Made by a program: the position numbers and the translations under genes. The notes below the pieces were generated by a model. That model had not been told where the DNA came from, did not search any database, and saw only the letters and a program-made list of their open reading frames with translations. 64,000 nt of DNA from Parapedobacter indicus (GTDB lineage Bacteria > Bacteroidota > Bacteroidia > Sphingobacteriales > Sphingobacteriaceae), in contig NZ_FOQO01000007.1 of the NCBI RefSeq assembly GCF_900113765.1, positions 1 through 64,000 of the forward strand, written 5' to 3'. Shown piece by piece: positions 16,875 to 26,073 of this stretch; position 1 is the stretch's first letter; every line of letters begins with the position of its first letter.

Positions 16875-17617
16875 TGGCGGTACTATCGGATGATAAACGT
16901 AAGCTAATCGGCCAGCTGCAAAAACATCTATTGCGTTGGCAGGGATTCAAACCATCGGAAAACCACCCCGAAGGCATCGGCTTAGGTCCCATAGAAAAGG
17001 CTTTCCCAAATACCATTTTTCCAATGGGAAGCATTCATGAATTCATTGGGACCACCCCTGAACAAACGGCTGCCACCAGTGGTTTCATCGGGGGAGTATT
17101 GGCCGCGCTGATGCGAAAGGGCGGCGTATGTCTATGGATCAGCACATCCAACCGGCTATTTCCCCCCGCGATTAAACTTTTCGGCGTGGAACCCGATCGG
17201 GTTATTTTCATTGAGGCTCGCCGGGAAAAGGATGTCTTATGGGCGCTGGAAGAAGCTCTTAAATGCGACAGGCTTATTGCTGCCGTTGCAGAACTCCGTG
17301 AGATGGATTTCAGTCAATCGCTCCGGCTCCAACTCGCTGTGGAAAAAAGCAGGGTAACGGGGTTTGTGCTCCGTAGCAATCCGTTGCGGGTGGGTAATAC
17401 CGCCTGTGCTGCCCGGTGGCACATCACCCCGCTGCCAAGCGAAGTTGAGGAAGGGATGCCGGGAGTGGGAATGCCCAAATGGGGGGTGCAACTGCTGAAA
17501 GTACGCAATGGCAATCCGGGATATTGGGAAATCAACTGGTCGGCCGGACAGTTTATGGATGCTTCCAAACCTGCGAAAGTTTCTGAACTGCCCATGCGAA
17601 ACCGAAAAATAGGATAA
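16874..17617 (+). CDS. imuA: ImuA-like RecA-fold protein of the mutagenesis cassette
   Basis: A 247-residue protein resembling ImuA, a degenerate RecA-like protein that helps recruit the translesion complex. It shows FPMGSIHEFIGTTPEQTAATSGFIGGVLAALM at the position of a P-loop region, then GGVCLWISTSNRLFPPAIKLFGVEPDRVIFIEARREKDVLWALEEAL. A canonical GxxGxGKT Walker A is not seen, as expected for the Bacteroidota form. It leads the imuA-imuB-dnaE2 operon, with a 2-nt gap to imuB. A possible operator overlaps its start. Confidence 0.85.
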   Translation: MAVLSDDKRKLIGQLQKHLLRWQGFKPSENHPEGIGLGPIEKAFPNTIFPMGSIHEFIGTTPEQTAATSGFIGGVLAALMRKGGVCLWISTSNRLFPPAIKLFGVEPDRVIFIEARREKDVLWALEEALKCDRLIAAVAELREMDFSQSLRLQLAVEKSRVTGFVLRSNPLRVGNTACAARWHITPLPSEVEEGMPGVGMPKWGVQLLKVRNGNPGYWEINWSAGQFMDASKPAKVSELPMRNRKIG

Positions 17618-17619
17618 GA

Positions 17620-19122
17620 ATGGAAAGGCGGTTTGCTTCGATATGGTTCAGGCACCTCACGACAGACTGGCTGGCACTTCGCCAACCTGCCTTACGGAAT
17701 ATGCCTTTTGTCCTGGCAGAACCGGTACATGGCCGCATGGTCATTACGGCAGCCAATACGCTAGCCGAAACCCAGGGAATCCATGCGGGCATGGTCGTGG
17801 CCGATGCCAAGGCCGCTATACCCGACCTACAGGTAATCGATTATCCGCCGGGTTTGATCGAAAAGCTGCTGGAAGCATTGGGACTGTGGTGCATCCGCTA
17901 TACACCTGCCGTGGCCGTAGCCCCCCCTGATGGATTGATCCTTGACACCAGTGGATGCACGCACCTGTGGGGAGGCGAGCGACCCTATCTGAAAGAAATT
18001 GTAACCCGGCTGCGAGACAGGGGCTACGACGTCCGGATGGCGATAGCCGATACCATTGGCACTGCCCGGGCCATAGCCTATTATGGAAAAGATGCCCCCA
18101 TCATCAGCAGCGGCGCAGAATGGGATGCCTTATCTCCCCTGCCTCCTGCCGCGCTCCGGCTGGAATCCGATACGGTACACCGGTTGCGTAAACTGGGGTT
18201 ACGTACCATTGGCAGCTTTATGAGCATGCCGCGCACGGCCCTGCGCAGGCGCTTCGGTCCTGAATTGGTAGAAAGGTTGGAACAGGCGCTTGCCCAGAAG
18301 GACGAATATATTCAGCCCCTACGCCCCATCCCACCTTATACAGAAAGAATACCCTGCCTGGATCCCATCCGTACCGCCACAGGCATTGAGATTGCGATAC
18401 AGCGGTTGCTGGAAATGCTCTGCAAGCGGTTGGCCAACGAAGGAAAGGGATTGCGACAAGCTACTCTCTATTGTCATCGGGTAGACGGGAAAATGGTACA
18501 GGTGGCCATCCGCACCAGTAGGCCTACTGCCCATGTGCCCCATATATTCAAGCTGTTTGTGCTGAAAATCCCGCAGATTGAGCCTGCACTGGGCATTGAG
18601 CTTTTTATTATCGAGGCCGACAAAGTTGAAGATGCCGACCCTGTACAGAATGCCCTGTGGGGTGGTGTGCCCGGACCGGAAGATACCGCATTGACTGAAT
18701 TACTCGACAAGCTGGCCGGAAAAACCGGCATCCTGCGGGTAAGCCGCTACCTGCCGGATGAGCACCACTGGCCGGAGCGGTCTTTCAGACTTGCTTCATC
18801 CATCGGAGAAAACCCTACTACCACCTGGTGTGAAGACCGGCCGCGGCCTACGCGACTGCTGGCCAAACCCGAGCCCATTGAAGTATCGGCTCCCGTGCCG
18901 GATTACCCGCCCATGTTATTCCGCTATAAAGGCGAAGTGCACCCCATCCGGAAAGCGGACGGACCGGAACGCATCGAGCGTGAATGGTGGATGGACAAGG
19001 GAGAACACCGCGACTATTATCAGGTGGAAGATGACGGAGGACGCCGTTACTGGTTGTTCCGCTCGGGGCACTATACGGATGGCCAACCCCAACGGTGGTT
19101 TTTGCACGGCTTTTTTGCTTGA
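17620..19122 (+). CDS. imuB: ImuB-like Y-family polymerase homologue
   Basis: A 500-residue Y-family (DinB/UmuC-like) protein. The N-terminus FASIWFRHLTTDWLALRQP replaces the usual acidic motif of active Y-family polymerases, and LILDTSGCTHLWGGE stands where the catalytic SxDE would be. This is the expected pattern for ImuB, a non-catalytic adaptor that binds the beta clamp, ImuA and DnaE2. The helix-hairpin-helix region LRKLGLRTIGSFMSMPRTALRRRFG is intact. The C-terminal third is long, also typical. It lies 2 nt after imuA and 6 nt before dnaE2. Confidence 0.9.
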   Translation: MERRFASIWFRHLTTDWLALRQPALRNMPFVLAEPVHGRMVITAANTLAETQGIHAGMVVADAKAAIPDLQVIDYPPGLIEKLLEALGLWCIRYTPAVAVAPPDGLILDTSGCTHLWGGERPYLKEIVTRLRDRGYDVRMAIADTIGTARAIAYYGKDAPIISSGAEWDALSPLPPAALRLESDTVHRLRKLGLRTIGSFMSMPRTALRRRFGPELVERLEQALAQKDEYIQPLRPIPPYTERIPCLDPIRTATGIEIAIQRLLEMLCKRLANEGKGLRQATLYCHRVDGKMVQVAIRTSRPTAHVPHIFKLFVLKIPQIEPALGIELFIIEADKVEDADPVQNALWGGVPGPEDTALTELLDKLAGKTGILRVSRYLPDEHHWPERSFRLASSIGENPTTTWCEDRPRPTRLLAKPEPIEVSAPVPDYPPMLFRYKGEVHPIRKADGPERIEREWWMDKGEHRDYYQVEDDGGRRYWLFRSGHYTDGQPQRWFLHGFFA

Positions 19123-19128
19123 TAGATC

Positions 19129-22100
19129 ATGGCACATGCGGAATTACAGATAACATCCAATTTCAGCTTCCTCCGTGGAGCATCCCATCCGGACGAACTG
19201 GCAAAACAAGCAGCAGCATTGGGGTATGCGGCTATTGCCATTACCGACCGCAACAGTTTCGCAGGGATCGTACGCGGGCATATCGCTGCGAAGAAATGCG
19301 GTATACGCCTAATTCCGGCATGCCGTCTCGACTTGAGGGATGGTCCCAGCCTGCTGGCCTATCCCACAGACCGGGAAGCTTATGGACAGCTTTCCCGTTT
19401 ACTGACTTTGGGCAACCGCCGTGCAGAAAAGGGCCAATGTTATTTGGACAAAGCGGATGTATACGACGCTAGCAAGGGTATGAAATTTGTCGTCGTGCCC
19501 CCGGATCGGCTTACGGCGAGCTTCGAATTGGAGGAGTTTTATAGCACGCACGTGGCTGAATACCGAGCAACCCTTGGTAAGGATTTGTTTCTAGGTGCAA
19601 CCCGTACGTACCAGGGAAACGATGCCAAAATATTCTTCAGGCTGCACCAGTTATGCAAACAACTGGACATGCCCATGGTAGCCCTCGGCAATGTATACTA
19701 CCACGAACCCCACCGCCGTGAATTGCAGGATGTGCTCACCTGTATCCGGGAGAAATGTACCATCCATACCGCTGGTTTCAAACTTCATTCCAATGCAGAA
19801 AGATACCTCAAACCGCTGGATGAGGTAGAACGCCTGTTCCGGCAGTATCCCGATGCACTTAGCAATGCAAGTGCACTTGCCGATGCATGCCAATTTTCAC
19901 TGGATGAATTGAAATACGTTTATCCCGAAGAGCTGACAACAGAGGGACGGACGCCGCAGGAAGAGCTGGTTTACCTGACGTGGGAAGGTGCACAGAAGAA
20001 ATTCAGGGAAAGTATTCCTGAAAATATCCGGCAGACCATCGAACAGGAGCTAGCCTTTATCGAAAAGAAAAACTATGCTTCTTATTTCCTGACCGTATAT
20101 GATTACGTGCGTTATGCACGTGAACAGGACATCCTGTGTCAGGGACGTGGTTCGGCAGCTAATTCACTGGTATGCTATTGCCTCGGCATCACCTCCGTAA
20201 GCCCCACAAGCACAAAAGTCAGGCTATTGTTTGCGCGATTCATGTCTGACGCCCGCGACGAACCACCGGATATCGATGTGGACTTTGAGCACGAGCGGCG
20301 TGAGGAAGTGATCCAATATATCTATAAGAAATATACCCGCAAACGTGCGGCCATCGTAGCCACCGTGACGCAGGTACGGGTCAAGGGTGCCATCCGCGAT
20401 GTAGGTAAGGCCATGGGACTTTCGCTGGATGCGGTAGGACGGCTGTCCGACATTATCGGTAGCCATTGGGACGACCACATCGAAGAGGAACGATTGGCTG
20501 AACAGGGATTTAATCTGGCCGATCCCCATTTGAAGAAGGTGCTGGAACTGATTAATCAATACATTGGTTTTCCCCGGCAATTGGGGCAACATACGGGTGG
20601 TTTTGTCATCACGCAGGGCAGGCTGGATGAACTGTGTCCTATCCTCAATGCACGTATGGAAGACCGTACCTGCTTAGAATGGAATAAGGACGATCTTGAA
20701 GCCCTGGGATTCCTGAAAGTGGATGTACTGGGGTTGGGCATGCTGACCTGCATCCATAAAGCATTTGACCTGATGAAGCAACATTATGGACGCGAACTGA
20801 CTTTGGCAAATGTACCGCAGAAAGACTGTAAAGTATACGAAATGATCAGCCATGCCGACACGCTGGGGGTATTTCAGATTGAGAGCCGGGCACAGATGTC
20901 CATGTTACCCCGGTTGCGCCCCAACTGTTTCTATGATCTGGTCATCGAGGTAGCGATTGTACGGCCCGGGCCTATACAGGGCGACATGGTGCACCCTTAC
21001 CTGCGCCGCCGTAATAAAGAGGAACTGATAGACTATCCTTCAAAAGAGATAGAAGGCATACTAAAACGGACGCTGGGCGTCCCTTTATTTCAGGAGCAGG
21101 CAATGGAAATCGCCATGGTGGCCGCTGATTTCTCAGCTGCTGATGCCGATGAACTACGCCGTAGCATGGCTACTTTCAAGGCTAAGGGAGAAGTAGCCCG
21201 TTTCCAGCAGAAAATGGTGAACGGCATGGTCAAAAAGGGATATACCGAAGAATTTGCCAACCGGGTATTCAACCAGCTCAAAGGATTCGGCAGTTACGGT
21301 TTCCCGGAGAGCCATGCGGCTTCTTTTGCCCTGTTGGTGTATATTTCTTCCTGGCTGAAATGCAAATACCCCGACGTCTTCGCCGCGGCATTGCTTAACA
21401 GCCAGCCCATGGGATTTTACCAGCCAGCACAGATCGTGATCGATGCCCGCCGGCACGGGATCACGGTATTGCCGGTAGATGTGAACCATTCACACTGGGA
21501 CCATACACTAGAGGGTGAATTCGGCAAAGAACATCATGCTTTGCGGCTGGGGTTCCGCCAGGTGAAAGGACTAACAGAAGAAGATATGCAACGATTGGTA
21601 GAGGCGCGTAAGGACGGATATCACTCCATCGCAAGTCTGATGGATGCCGGTGTACCACTCGCTGCCATGGAACGACTGGCAGATGCAGACGCCTTCCGTT
21701 CGATGGGATTTGACCGCAGGCGCGCCTTGTGGGACGTTGCTGCGCTGCAGGACCGGCCCGTTGCATTGTTTGAAGGGCAACCGGTATGTACATCCGAAGG
21801 CCAGATTGAACTGCCTTTGATGACCCCAGGAGAACATGTGGTACAGGATTATGCCACGACCACCTTATCCTTAAAAGCCCATCCGGTTAGTTTCGTACGG
21901 GAGAAACTGAACATGCTGCATGTCACACCCACCGGTGCACTATCCGAAATGAAGGATGGCATGTACGTGAAGGTATGCGGCATGATAACCGTAAGGCAAC
22001 GGCCCGGCACCGCCAAAGGGGTATTGTTTGTAACCATCGAGGATGAAACCGGATTTGCTAACGTAGTGGTGTGGGGCAAGCTATTTGCGCAATACCGGAG

Positions 22101-22278
22101 AGAAATTCTACAAGCTAGATTGCTGATGGTGGAAGGTAAATTACAGATTGAAGGTGAAGTCATTCATGTGATCGGAAGCCGCTGTTTCAATCTGAACGGC
22201 TGGTTGCGTGGGCTGATGACACCCGAAGATGGTCATACTCCCAAAGAAGTGTTTTATAAAGGGGGGAATTTTAAGTAG
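19129..22278 (+). CDS. dnaE2: Error-prone DNA polymerase III alpha subunit DnaE2 (ImuC)
   Basis: A 1049-residue C-family DNA polymerase, the catalytic member of the ImuAB-DnaE2 mutasome. The PHP domain (1 to about 210) begins AELQITSNFSFLRGASHPDEL. The metal-binding histidines of an active PHP nuclease are absent at the first motif, as usual for DnaE2. The polymerase core has CQGRGSAANSLVCYCLGI and the catalytic acidic motif PDIDVDFEHERR near residues 379-390. A later block is LGQHTGGFVITQG, and an OB-fold near the C-terminus reads VKVCGMITVRQRPGTAKGVLFVTIED. The length is normal for DnaE2. It is the last gene of the operon, and no clear terminator follows. Confidence 0.95.
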   Translation: MAHAELQITSNFSFLRGASHPDELAKQAAALGYAAIAITDRNSFAGIVRGHIAAKKCGIRLIPACRLDLRDGPSLLAYPTDREAYGQLSRLLTLGNRRAEKGQCYLDKADVYDASKGMKFVVVPPDRLTASFELEEFYSTHVAEYRATLGKDLFLGATRTYQGNDAKIFFRLHQLCKQLDMPMVALGNVYYHEPHRRELQDVLTCIREKCTIHTAGFKLHSNAERYLKPLDEVERLFRQYPDALSNASALADACQFSLDELKYVYPEELTTEGRTPQEELVYLTWEGAQKKFRESIPENIRQTIEQELAFIEKKNYASYFLTVYDYVRYAREQDILCQGRGSAANSLVCYCLGITSVSPTSTKVRLLFARFMSDARDEPPDIDVDFEHERREEVIQYIYKKYTRKRAAIVATVTQVRVKGAIRDVGKAMGLSLDAVGRLSDIIGSHWDDHIEEERLAEQGFNLADPHLKKVLELINQYIGFPRQLGQHTGGFVITQGRLDELCPILNARMEDRTCLEWNKDDLEALGFLKVDVLGLGMLTCIHKAFDLMKQHYGRELTLANVPQKDCKVYEMISHADTLGVFQIESRAQMSMLPRLRPNCFYDLVIEVAIVRPGPIQGDMVHPYLRRRNKEELIDYPSKEIEGILKRTLGVPLFQEQAMEIAMVAADFSAADADELRRSMATFKAKGEVARFQQKMVNGMVKKGYTEEFANRVFNQLKGFGSYGFPESHAASFALLVYISSWLKCKYPDVFAAALLNSQPMGFYQPAQIVIDARRHGITVLPVDVNHSHWDHTLEGEFGKEHHALRLGFRQVKGLTEEDMQRLVEARKDGYHSIASLMDAGVPLAAMERLADADAFRSMGFDRRRALWDVAALQDRPVALFEGQPVCTSEGQIELPLMTPGEHVVQDYATTTLSLKAHPVSFVREKLNMLHVTPTGALSEMKDGMYVKVCGMITVRQRPGTAKGVLFVTIEDETGFANVVVWGKLFAQYRREILQARLLMVEGKLQIEGEVIHVIGSRCFNLNGWLRGLMTPEDGHTPKEVFYKGGNFK

Positions 22279-22395
22279 TGCCTATTCTATATTCGGGTAT
22301 CCTTCGGGACATACCTAAGGTATACTTATTCTCTATTCTTTCCCTATCCGGCACTTAAGAGACGGATGTTTCCTATGTAGGTATGGCAGGTACCA

Positions 22396-22472
22396 CGAAG
22401 GTACGATGGATGGGAGTCGAAGGTACAACAGGGATTGAACGGAGTTAGACGGACTTTCAACGGAGTTTAACG
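22396..22472 (+). repeat. Short degenerate direct repeats
   Basis: In the gap after dnaE2, CGAAGGTAC occurs at 22396-22404 and 22418-22426 (22-nt period). AACGGAGTTAGACG at 22438-22451 recurs as AACGGAGTTTAACG at 22459-22472 (21-nt period). The whole 22279-22534 gap has a skewed purine-rich look with further ACCTAAGGTA-like pieces. No ORF is present. It could be a remnant of an intergenic repeat family or a cluster of regulator sites. Confidence 0.35.
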
Positions 22473-22534
22473 AACTTCGGAATGCTGAGAGGTCTGATGG
22501 ATTGACTCCACAAAGTTACTAAATTCCGCGTAAA

Positions 22535-22870
22535 CTAGGTCTTCTTTGCCTGCTCATTGAACGCAAGACACAACTCCAACCAGTAACTGAAATCATCCGG
22601 ATCTGTGAACCCTTCGGGGCTAACATAACAAAAACCAGCAAGGTTTTTTCCTTTCATGATCATGGGATGATATCCCTTACGTTCGGATACCGTTTTTGCC
22701 TGCTTCGGATCGAATCGGCACATGAGGCCATCGCCGCTTATGTTGATACACATCTTGTCATTTACTAAGAAGGCCAGCCCTCCGAACATCTTCTTTTCTT
22801 CCACAGCACTACCGGGTACACGCTTTAAATAAGCCCTTACCTGCTGTGCGAGCTCAATATCATATGCCAT
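22535..22870 (-). CDS. TfoX N-terminal domain family protein
   Basis: A 111-residue protein matching the TfoX/Sxy N-terminal domain: LAQQVRAYLKRVPGSAVEEKKMFGGLAFLVNDKMCINISGDGLMCRFDP is the family's MFGG...F motif region. The C-terminal helix is FSYWLELCLAFNEQA. The C-terminal domain of full-length competence regulators is missing, as in the many stand-alone bacterial versions of unknown function. It is a single gene facing dnaE2. Confidence 0.85.
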   Translation of the reverse strand: MAYDIELAQQVRAYLKRVPGSAVEEKKMFGGLAFLVNDKMCINISGDGLMCRFDPKQAKTVSERKGYHPMIMKGKNLAGFCYVSPEGFTDPDDFSYWLELCLAFNEQAKKT

Positions 22871-23012
22871 ACTGCGTTAAAAAATTAGCAAATCAAATGT
22901 ATCAAAATTTCGAGAATCCACGGAATCTTCCGAAGAAAGGTTGTTGAAATGTTTTATATCCTGGCCTATCCGGTGGAGGTCTTAACCAAAATAACTTGGC
23001 ACTCCGTGCTTA

Positions 23013-23073
23013 GGTATTTTTATATAATGGGCCCGTTCAAGCAAGCTTGGCGGGCCCATTATATAAAAATACC
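23013..23073 (-). terminator. Perfect 23-bp inverted repeat downstream of tRNA-Pro
   Basis: Two perfectly complementary 23-nt arms (23013-23035 and 23051-23073), each with an ATATAA-type AT part and a GGGCCC core, surround a 15-nt loop that itself can pair (CAAG/CTTG). It lies 27 nt beyond the 3' end of the minus-strand tRNA-Pro, with a small GAAA-loop hairpin in between (CTGC GAAA GCAG), so it probably ends the tRNA transcript. No T-run follows, and the stem is far longer than needed for a terminator. A structured repeat element is an alternative. Confidence 0.55.
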
Positions 23074-23099
23074 CCTGCTTTCGCAGAGGCTATTTTGAT

Positions 23100-23176
23100 T
23101 GGTCGGGATGGCGGGATTCGAACCCACGACCTCCAGCACCCCATGCTGGCGCGATACCTGGCTACGCTACATCCCG
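23100..23176 (-). tRNA. tRNA-Pro (GGG)
   Basis: On the minus strand the acceptor stem CGGGATG (23176-23170) pairs with CATCCCG (23110-23104). The anticodon arm CCAGC ATGGGGT GCTGG gives anticodon GGG, and the T arm contains GTTCGAATC. The discriminator A (23103) is followed by encoded CCA (23102-23100). All arms close well. Confidence 0.95.
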
Positions 23177-23258
23177 ATGGGGGTGCAAACTTAGATAAAA
23201 TTGTGATTATTTGCAAATGACAAAAGTGAATATAGATGCAATTTTCAATCCAATCGGA

Positions 23259-23972
23259 TTACCCATTCTTATCACCTATGTATTTATAGAATGTATCGCG
23301 ATAGGTATCGCCTACAGGAATCACCTTGTCTTCTATGAAAATGCGGCCGCGCTCGATACTGGCTATCTTATCGAGTGCCACAATGTACGAACGGTGGACC
23401 CGTACAAAACGGTTACCGGGCAGAATATCTTCCATCTTTTTCATATTTTGGAGCGTAACGATCCGTTCAGTTGCCGTATAAATGGATATATAATCTTTCA
23501 GCCCCTCAATGTATAGGATATCGTCGACATCCACGCGTTGGATCTTATGTTCCGTTTTAACAAAAATAAAGTCGACAGCATCACTCTGCTGTGCAACAGT
23601 AAGCAGCGGGATCTTAGGTGCCTTATTGTTCAATACCTTTTGGACGGACCGATAAAAACGATCAAAAGCGATGGGTTTCAACAGGTAGTCCACGACATTA
23701 AGTTCATACCCATCTAGTGCATACTGGGGATAGGCGGTGGTGAGAATGACATCACATCTGCCATTGATGATCTTCAAGAATTGAATACCCGTTAATTCGG
23801 GCATCTGTACATCCAAAAACACCAGATCCGCTTCACCGTTTTGAACCATGGTAAGGGCCTCGATGGCATTTGTGGTACTCGCCACAAGCGATAACTCGGG
23901 CACTTTGGCCACATAATCAGCCAAAATATCCAGAGCCAGTGGTTCGTCATCTACAGTTATACATCGTACCAT
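23259..23972 (-). CDS. LytTR family response regulator
   Basis: A 237-residue cytoplasmic response regulator. The receiver domain (1 to about 120) has the acidic pair in VDDEP, the phospho-acceptor Asp54 in LVFLDVQMPELTG, and the Thr/Lys switch residues in LTTAYPQYALDGYELNVVDYLLKPIAFDRF. A LytTR DNA-binding domain follows at about 135-235 (ILYIEGLKDYISIYTATERIVTLQNMKKMEDILP and FVRVHRSYIVALDKIASIE). LytTR domains bind direct repeats through a beta-type fold. It lies 18 nt after the sensor kinase gene, forming a LytS/LytR-type pair. Confidence 0.95.
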   Translation of the reverse strand: MVRCITVDDEPLALDILADYVAKVPELSLVASTTNAIEALTMVQNGEADLVFLDVQMPELTGIQFLKIINGRCDVILTTAYPQYALDGYELNVVDYLLKPIAFDRFYRSVQKVLNNKAPKIPLLTVAQQSDAVDFIFVKTEHKIQRVDVDDILYIEGLKDYISIYTATERIVTLQNMKKMEDILPGNRFVRVHRSYIVALDKIASIERGRIFIEDKVIPVGDTYRDTFYKYIGDKNG

Positions 23973-23990
23973 GTGCGTATTCTTTAGAGA

Positions 23991-25007
23991 CTATAAATAT
24001 AAAAAAAGTTCACTACTGTAATAATTTTCGGATTCCACGATATTGATGGTATGCCTATCGGGATATCCCAATTGGAGTCTGCGCTTTAGGTTCGTGAGTC
24101 CTATCCCCCGTGTCTGATCCTTATTGAGCTGATTTTTGGCGTTTTCTGCCCGGAAGTGCAATCGGCCGTTATGTACTTTTATATCGATACGGATCGGCTT
24201 GCTCGCATCGGTAGATACGCCATGTTTAAATGCATTTTCTAGAAATGAAATTAGCAGCAGTGGCATGATACGATGGTCCGTTTCATCGGTATCAACATGG
24301 AAATCCACATACATTTTTTCTTTGAACCGCAATTTTTGCAGGTCAATATAATTGTTCAAATAATTGATCTCTTCCGCCAGTAGTACCGTGTCTTCGTTGC
24401 TTTCATAAAGCATGTACCGCATGATATCCGACAACTTGAGGATGGCTTCGGGAGTTTTTTCCGATTTTTGATAAGCCAGTGAATAAATATTATTCAGTGA
24501 ATTGAACAGGAAATGTGGATTGATCTGCGATTTGAGAAAGGCCAGTTCCGCATTGAGCTTCTCATTTTCAAGACTTTTTCGATGTTCGCGGCTCTTGAAG
24601 TTGGAAGAAATGACATACACCGCCGTACTTAGCAGCATAAAAAACAGTCCGGTAATCAGTGCAGCAACCGTATATTGTAGGGGGGTGAGGACTTTCTCCT
24701 TATTTTCTGTATCGCGGTATTGCAGGATGATATCTTGATAGTACGACGCGATACCGTATTTTACACCAATGGATACCACTAAAACAACCGACATGTAAGT
24801 GACCGCACGCCAATACCTGTTTTCACCGATAAGAAGCGGATTGATAAAAAAATAATGCACGTAAAAAATGACGATATTTAATGCGCCGTACACCAAAATG
24901 AGGATGGACGCATCCGCCGGGCGTTCGCGCACGTTGACGAGATACAATACGACGAGCAACACCACCCACACAAGGGCATGAACCAAAACTGCCTTGTTTT
25001 TTAACAT
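23991..25007 (-). CDS. LytS-type sensor histidine kinase
   Basis: A 338-residue membrane kinase. The N-terminal half has four hydrophobic segments (about 5-22, 33-52, 68-90 and 118-140) with no periplasmic domain. The His_kinase domain then shows AFLKSQINPHFLFNSLNNIYSLA (phospho-accepting His in PHFLFN). The ATPase domain ends with RGIGLTNLKRRLQLGYPD. I chose the ATG at 25007; the longer form would use TTG at 25031. It is paired with the LytTR regulator downstream. Direct repeats at 25109-25141 upstream may be autoregulatory sites. Confidence 0.92.
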   Translation of the reverse strand: MLKNKAVLVHALVWVVLLVVLYLVNVRERPADASILILVYGALNIVIFYVHYFFINPLLIGENRYWRAVTYMSVVLVVSIGVKYGIASYYQDIILQYRDTENKEKVLTPLQYTVAALITGLFFMLLSTAVYVISSNFKSREHRKSLENEKLNAELAFLKSQINPHFLFNSLNNIYSLAYQKSEKTPEAILKLSDIMRYMLYESNEDTVLLAEEINYLNNYIDLQKLRFKEKMYVDFHVDTDETDHRIMPLLLISFLENAFKHGVSTDASKPIRIDIKVHNGRLHFRAENAKNQLNKDQTRGIGLTNLKRRLQLGYPDRHTINIVESENYYSSELFLYL

Positions 25008-25108
25008 AGTTGCAAATATACACGTAGCCAATCATATAACCGATGCCGATAGACAAACTCCCTACTCCTATCGGCCAACGGCTTCGTATGGTAGACGAAT
25101 AGGGGATT

Positions 25109-25141
25109 CCGGTTGGTCTAGAAAATCTGCCGATTGGTCTA
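25109..25141 (-). promoter_or_regulatory. Tandem 12-bp direct repeats, candidate LytTR binding site
   Basis: CCGGTTGGTCTA (25109-25120) and CCGATTGGTCTA (25130-25141) differ at one position and start 21 bp apart, two helical turns. LytTR regulators typically bind paired direct repeats of about 9 bp with this spacing. The site lies about 100 nt upstream of the sensor kinase start, between that operon and the divergent broken binding-protein gene, so autoregulation is inferred. Confidence 0.45.
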
Positions 25142-25229
25142 AAAGTTTTTTATCAAAAACAGGGAATACCTTTCTTTGTATCGTGCATTTGGAATCGGTG
25201 CGATCGGAGAACTACAAAGCAACAAGAAA

Positions 25230-26072
25230 ATGAAAAAGTTTATTAGCAACGTCTCTCCCTTTTTGTTACTCGTTATCCCGCTTTTTGTGATCTTATTGTG
25301 GGTGGCAGGCCAAACAGGAAGAGAAGTCATTCAGGAGCGTATCCAATTGAACGCCTCCTTTATCTCCTTACCCGATACCGGGGTTTTTAAGGTACTGTTG
25401 TGGCGATAGTCCGGCAACTTGCTTACCTTTGCCTCCATGCAACGCCCACTTTTGTCTCTGCACAGCGTATTGGAAGCATTGGAACTCGATGCGGCATGTA
25501 TATCGTTACTTGAACAAACTCCCGAATATCAAGAATTTATACACGCTGACACACCTGAAGCAATTTATAACGCGATCCGCACCATCGGCAGCGTCCTCAA
25601 TGCATCGCAACAAGCCAATCAACTGGCGGAAAATCTGGAAGAACGTATCAACATCATTTCGCATAAGCTAAAATTTATCGCTGATGAGAACAAACCCAAG
25701 GCCGTATTTTTCCGTGATGTTTCTCCGATATCAATCGTGGAAGACGGATACCTTGCTAACCTAATCCGGATAGCGGGCGGAATTCATCAAACCGAGATAC
25801 TAACCGGCGAATCAAATCCGGATCTCCTGATTATCTTCAACGAAAAACCAATATCCCAATTATTGACGGAATTGCCCCAAGCGCTCTCTACCTGGGCGCG
25901 AACTCAGGCAGTGACCAACAATCAAATTTACATCATTCATCATCCCGGTTACCTGCGCCGGCCCGGTGCACGTGTCGCCGACGACACCGAAATCCTTGCT
26001 GAAATTTTCTATCCAAAATATTTCGTTTTCGGTCGCGATGCCGATGTTTGGATGAAGTTTGATTGGCAGTAA
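25230..26072 (+). pseudogene. Broken ABC transporter periplasmic binding protein gene
   Basis: A reading frame that opens with a membrane anchor (KKFISNVSPFLLLVIPLFVILLWVAG) is interrupted by an in-frame TAG at 25407-25409. It then continues in the same frame to 26072. The downstream part resembles the second lobe of helical-backbone metal-receptor (Fe3+/cobalamin type) binding proteins: YNAIRTIGSVLNASQQANQLAENLEERI, then NPDLLIIFNEKPISQLL and a C-terminal YFVFGRDADVWMKFDW. The first lobe is too short, about 60 residues plus an eroded linker, so this is decayed rather than a simple stop mutation. No permease or ATPase gene is adjacent. Confidence 0.7.
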
Positions 26073-26073
26073 A

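Noticed and set aside
22279..22534. Possible CRISPR array in the short direct repeats
   Set aside because: The repeats are only 9-14 nt, degenerate and few, with no regular spacers and no cas genes.
25407..25409. Programmed readthrough or special amino acid at the in-frame TAG
   Set aside because: The first lobe of the protein is also shortened, and nothing suggests recoding, so gene decay is simpler.
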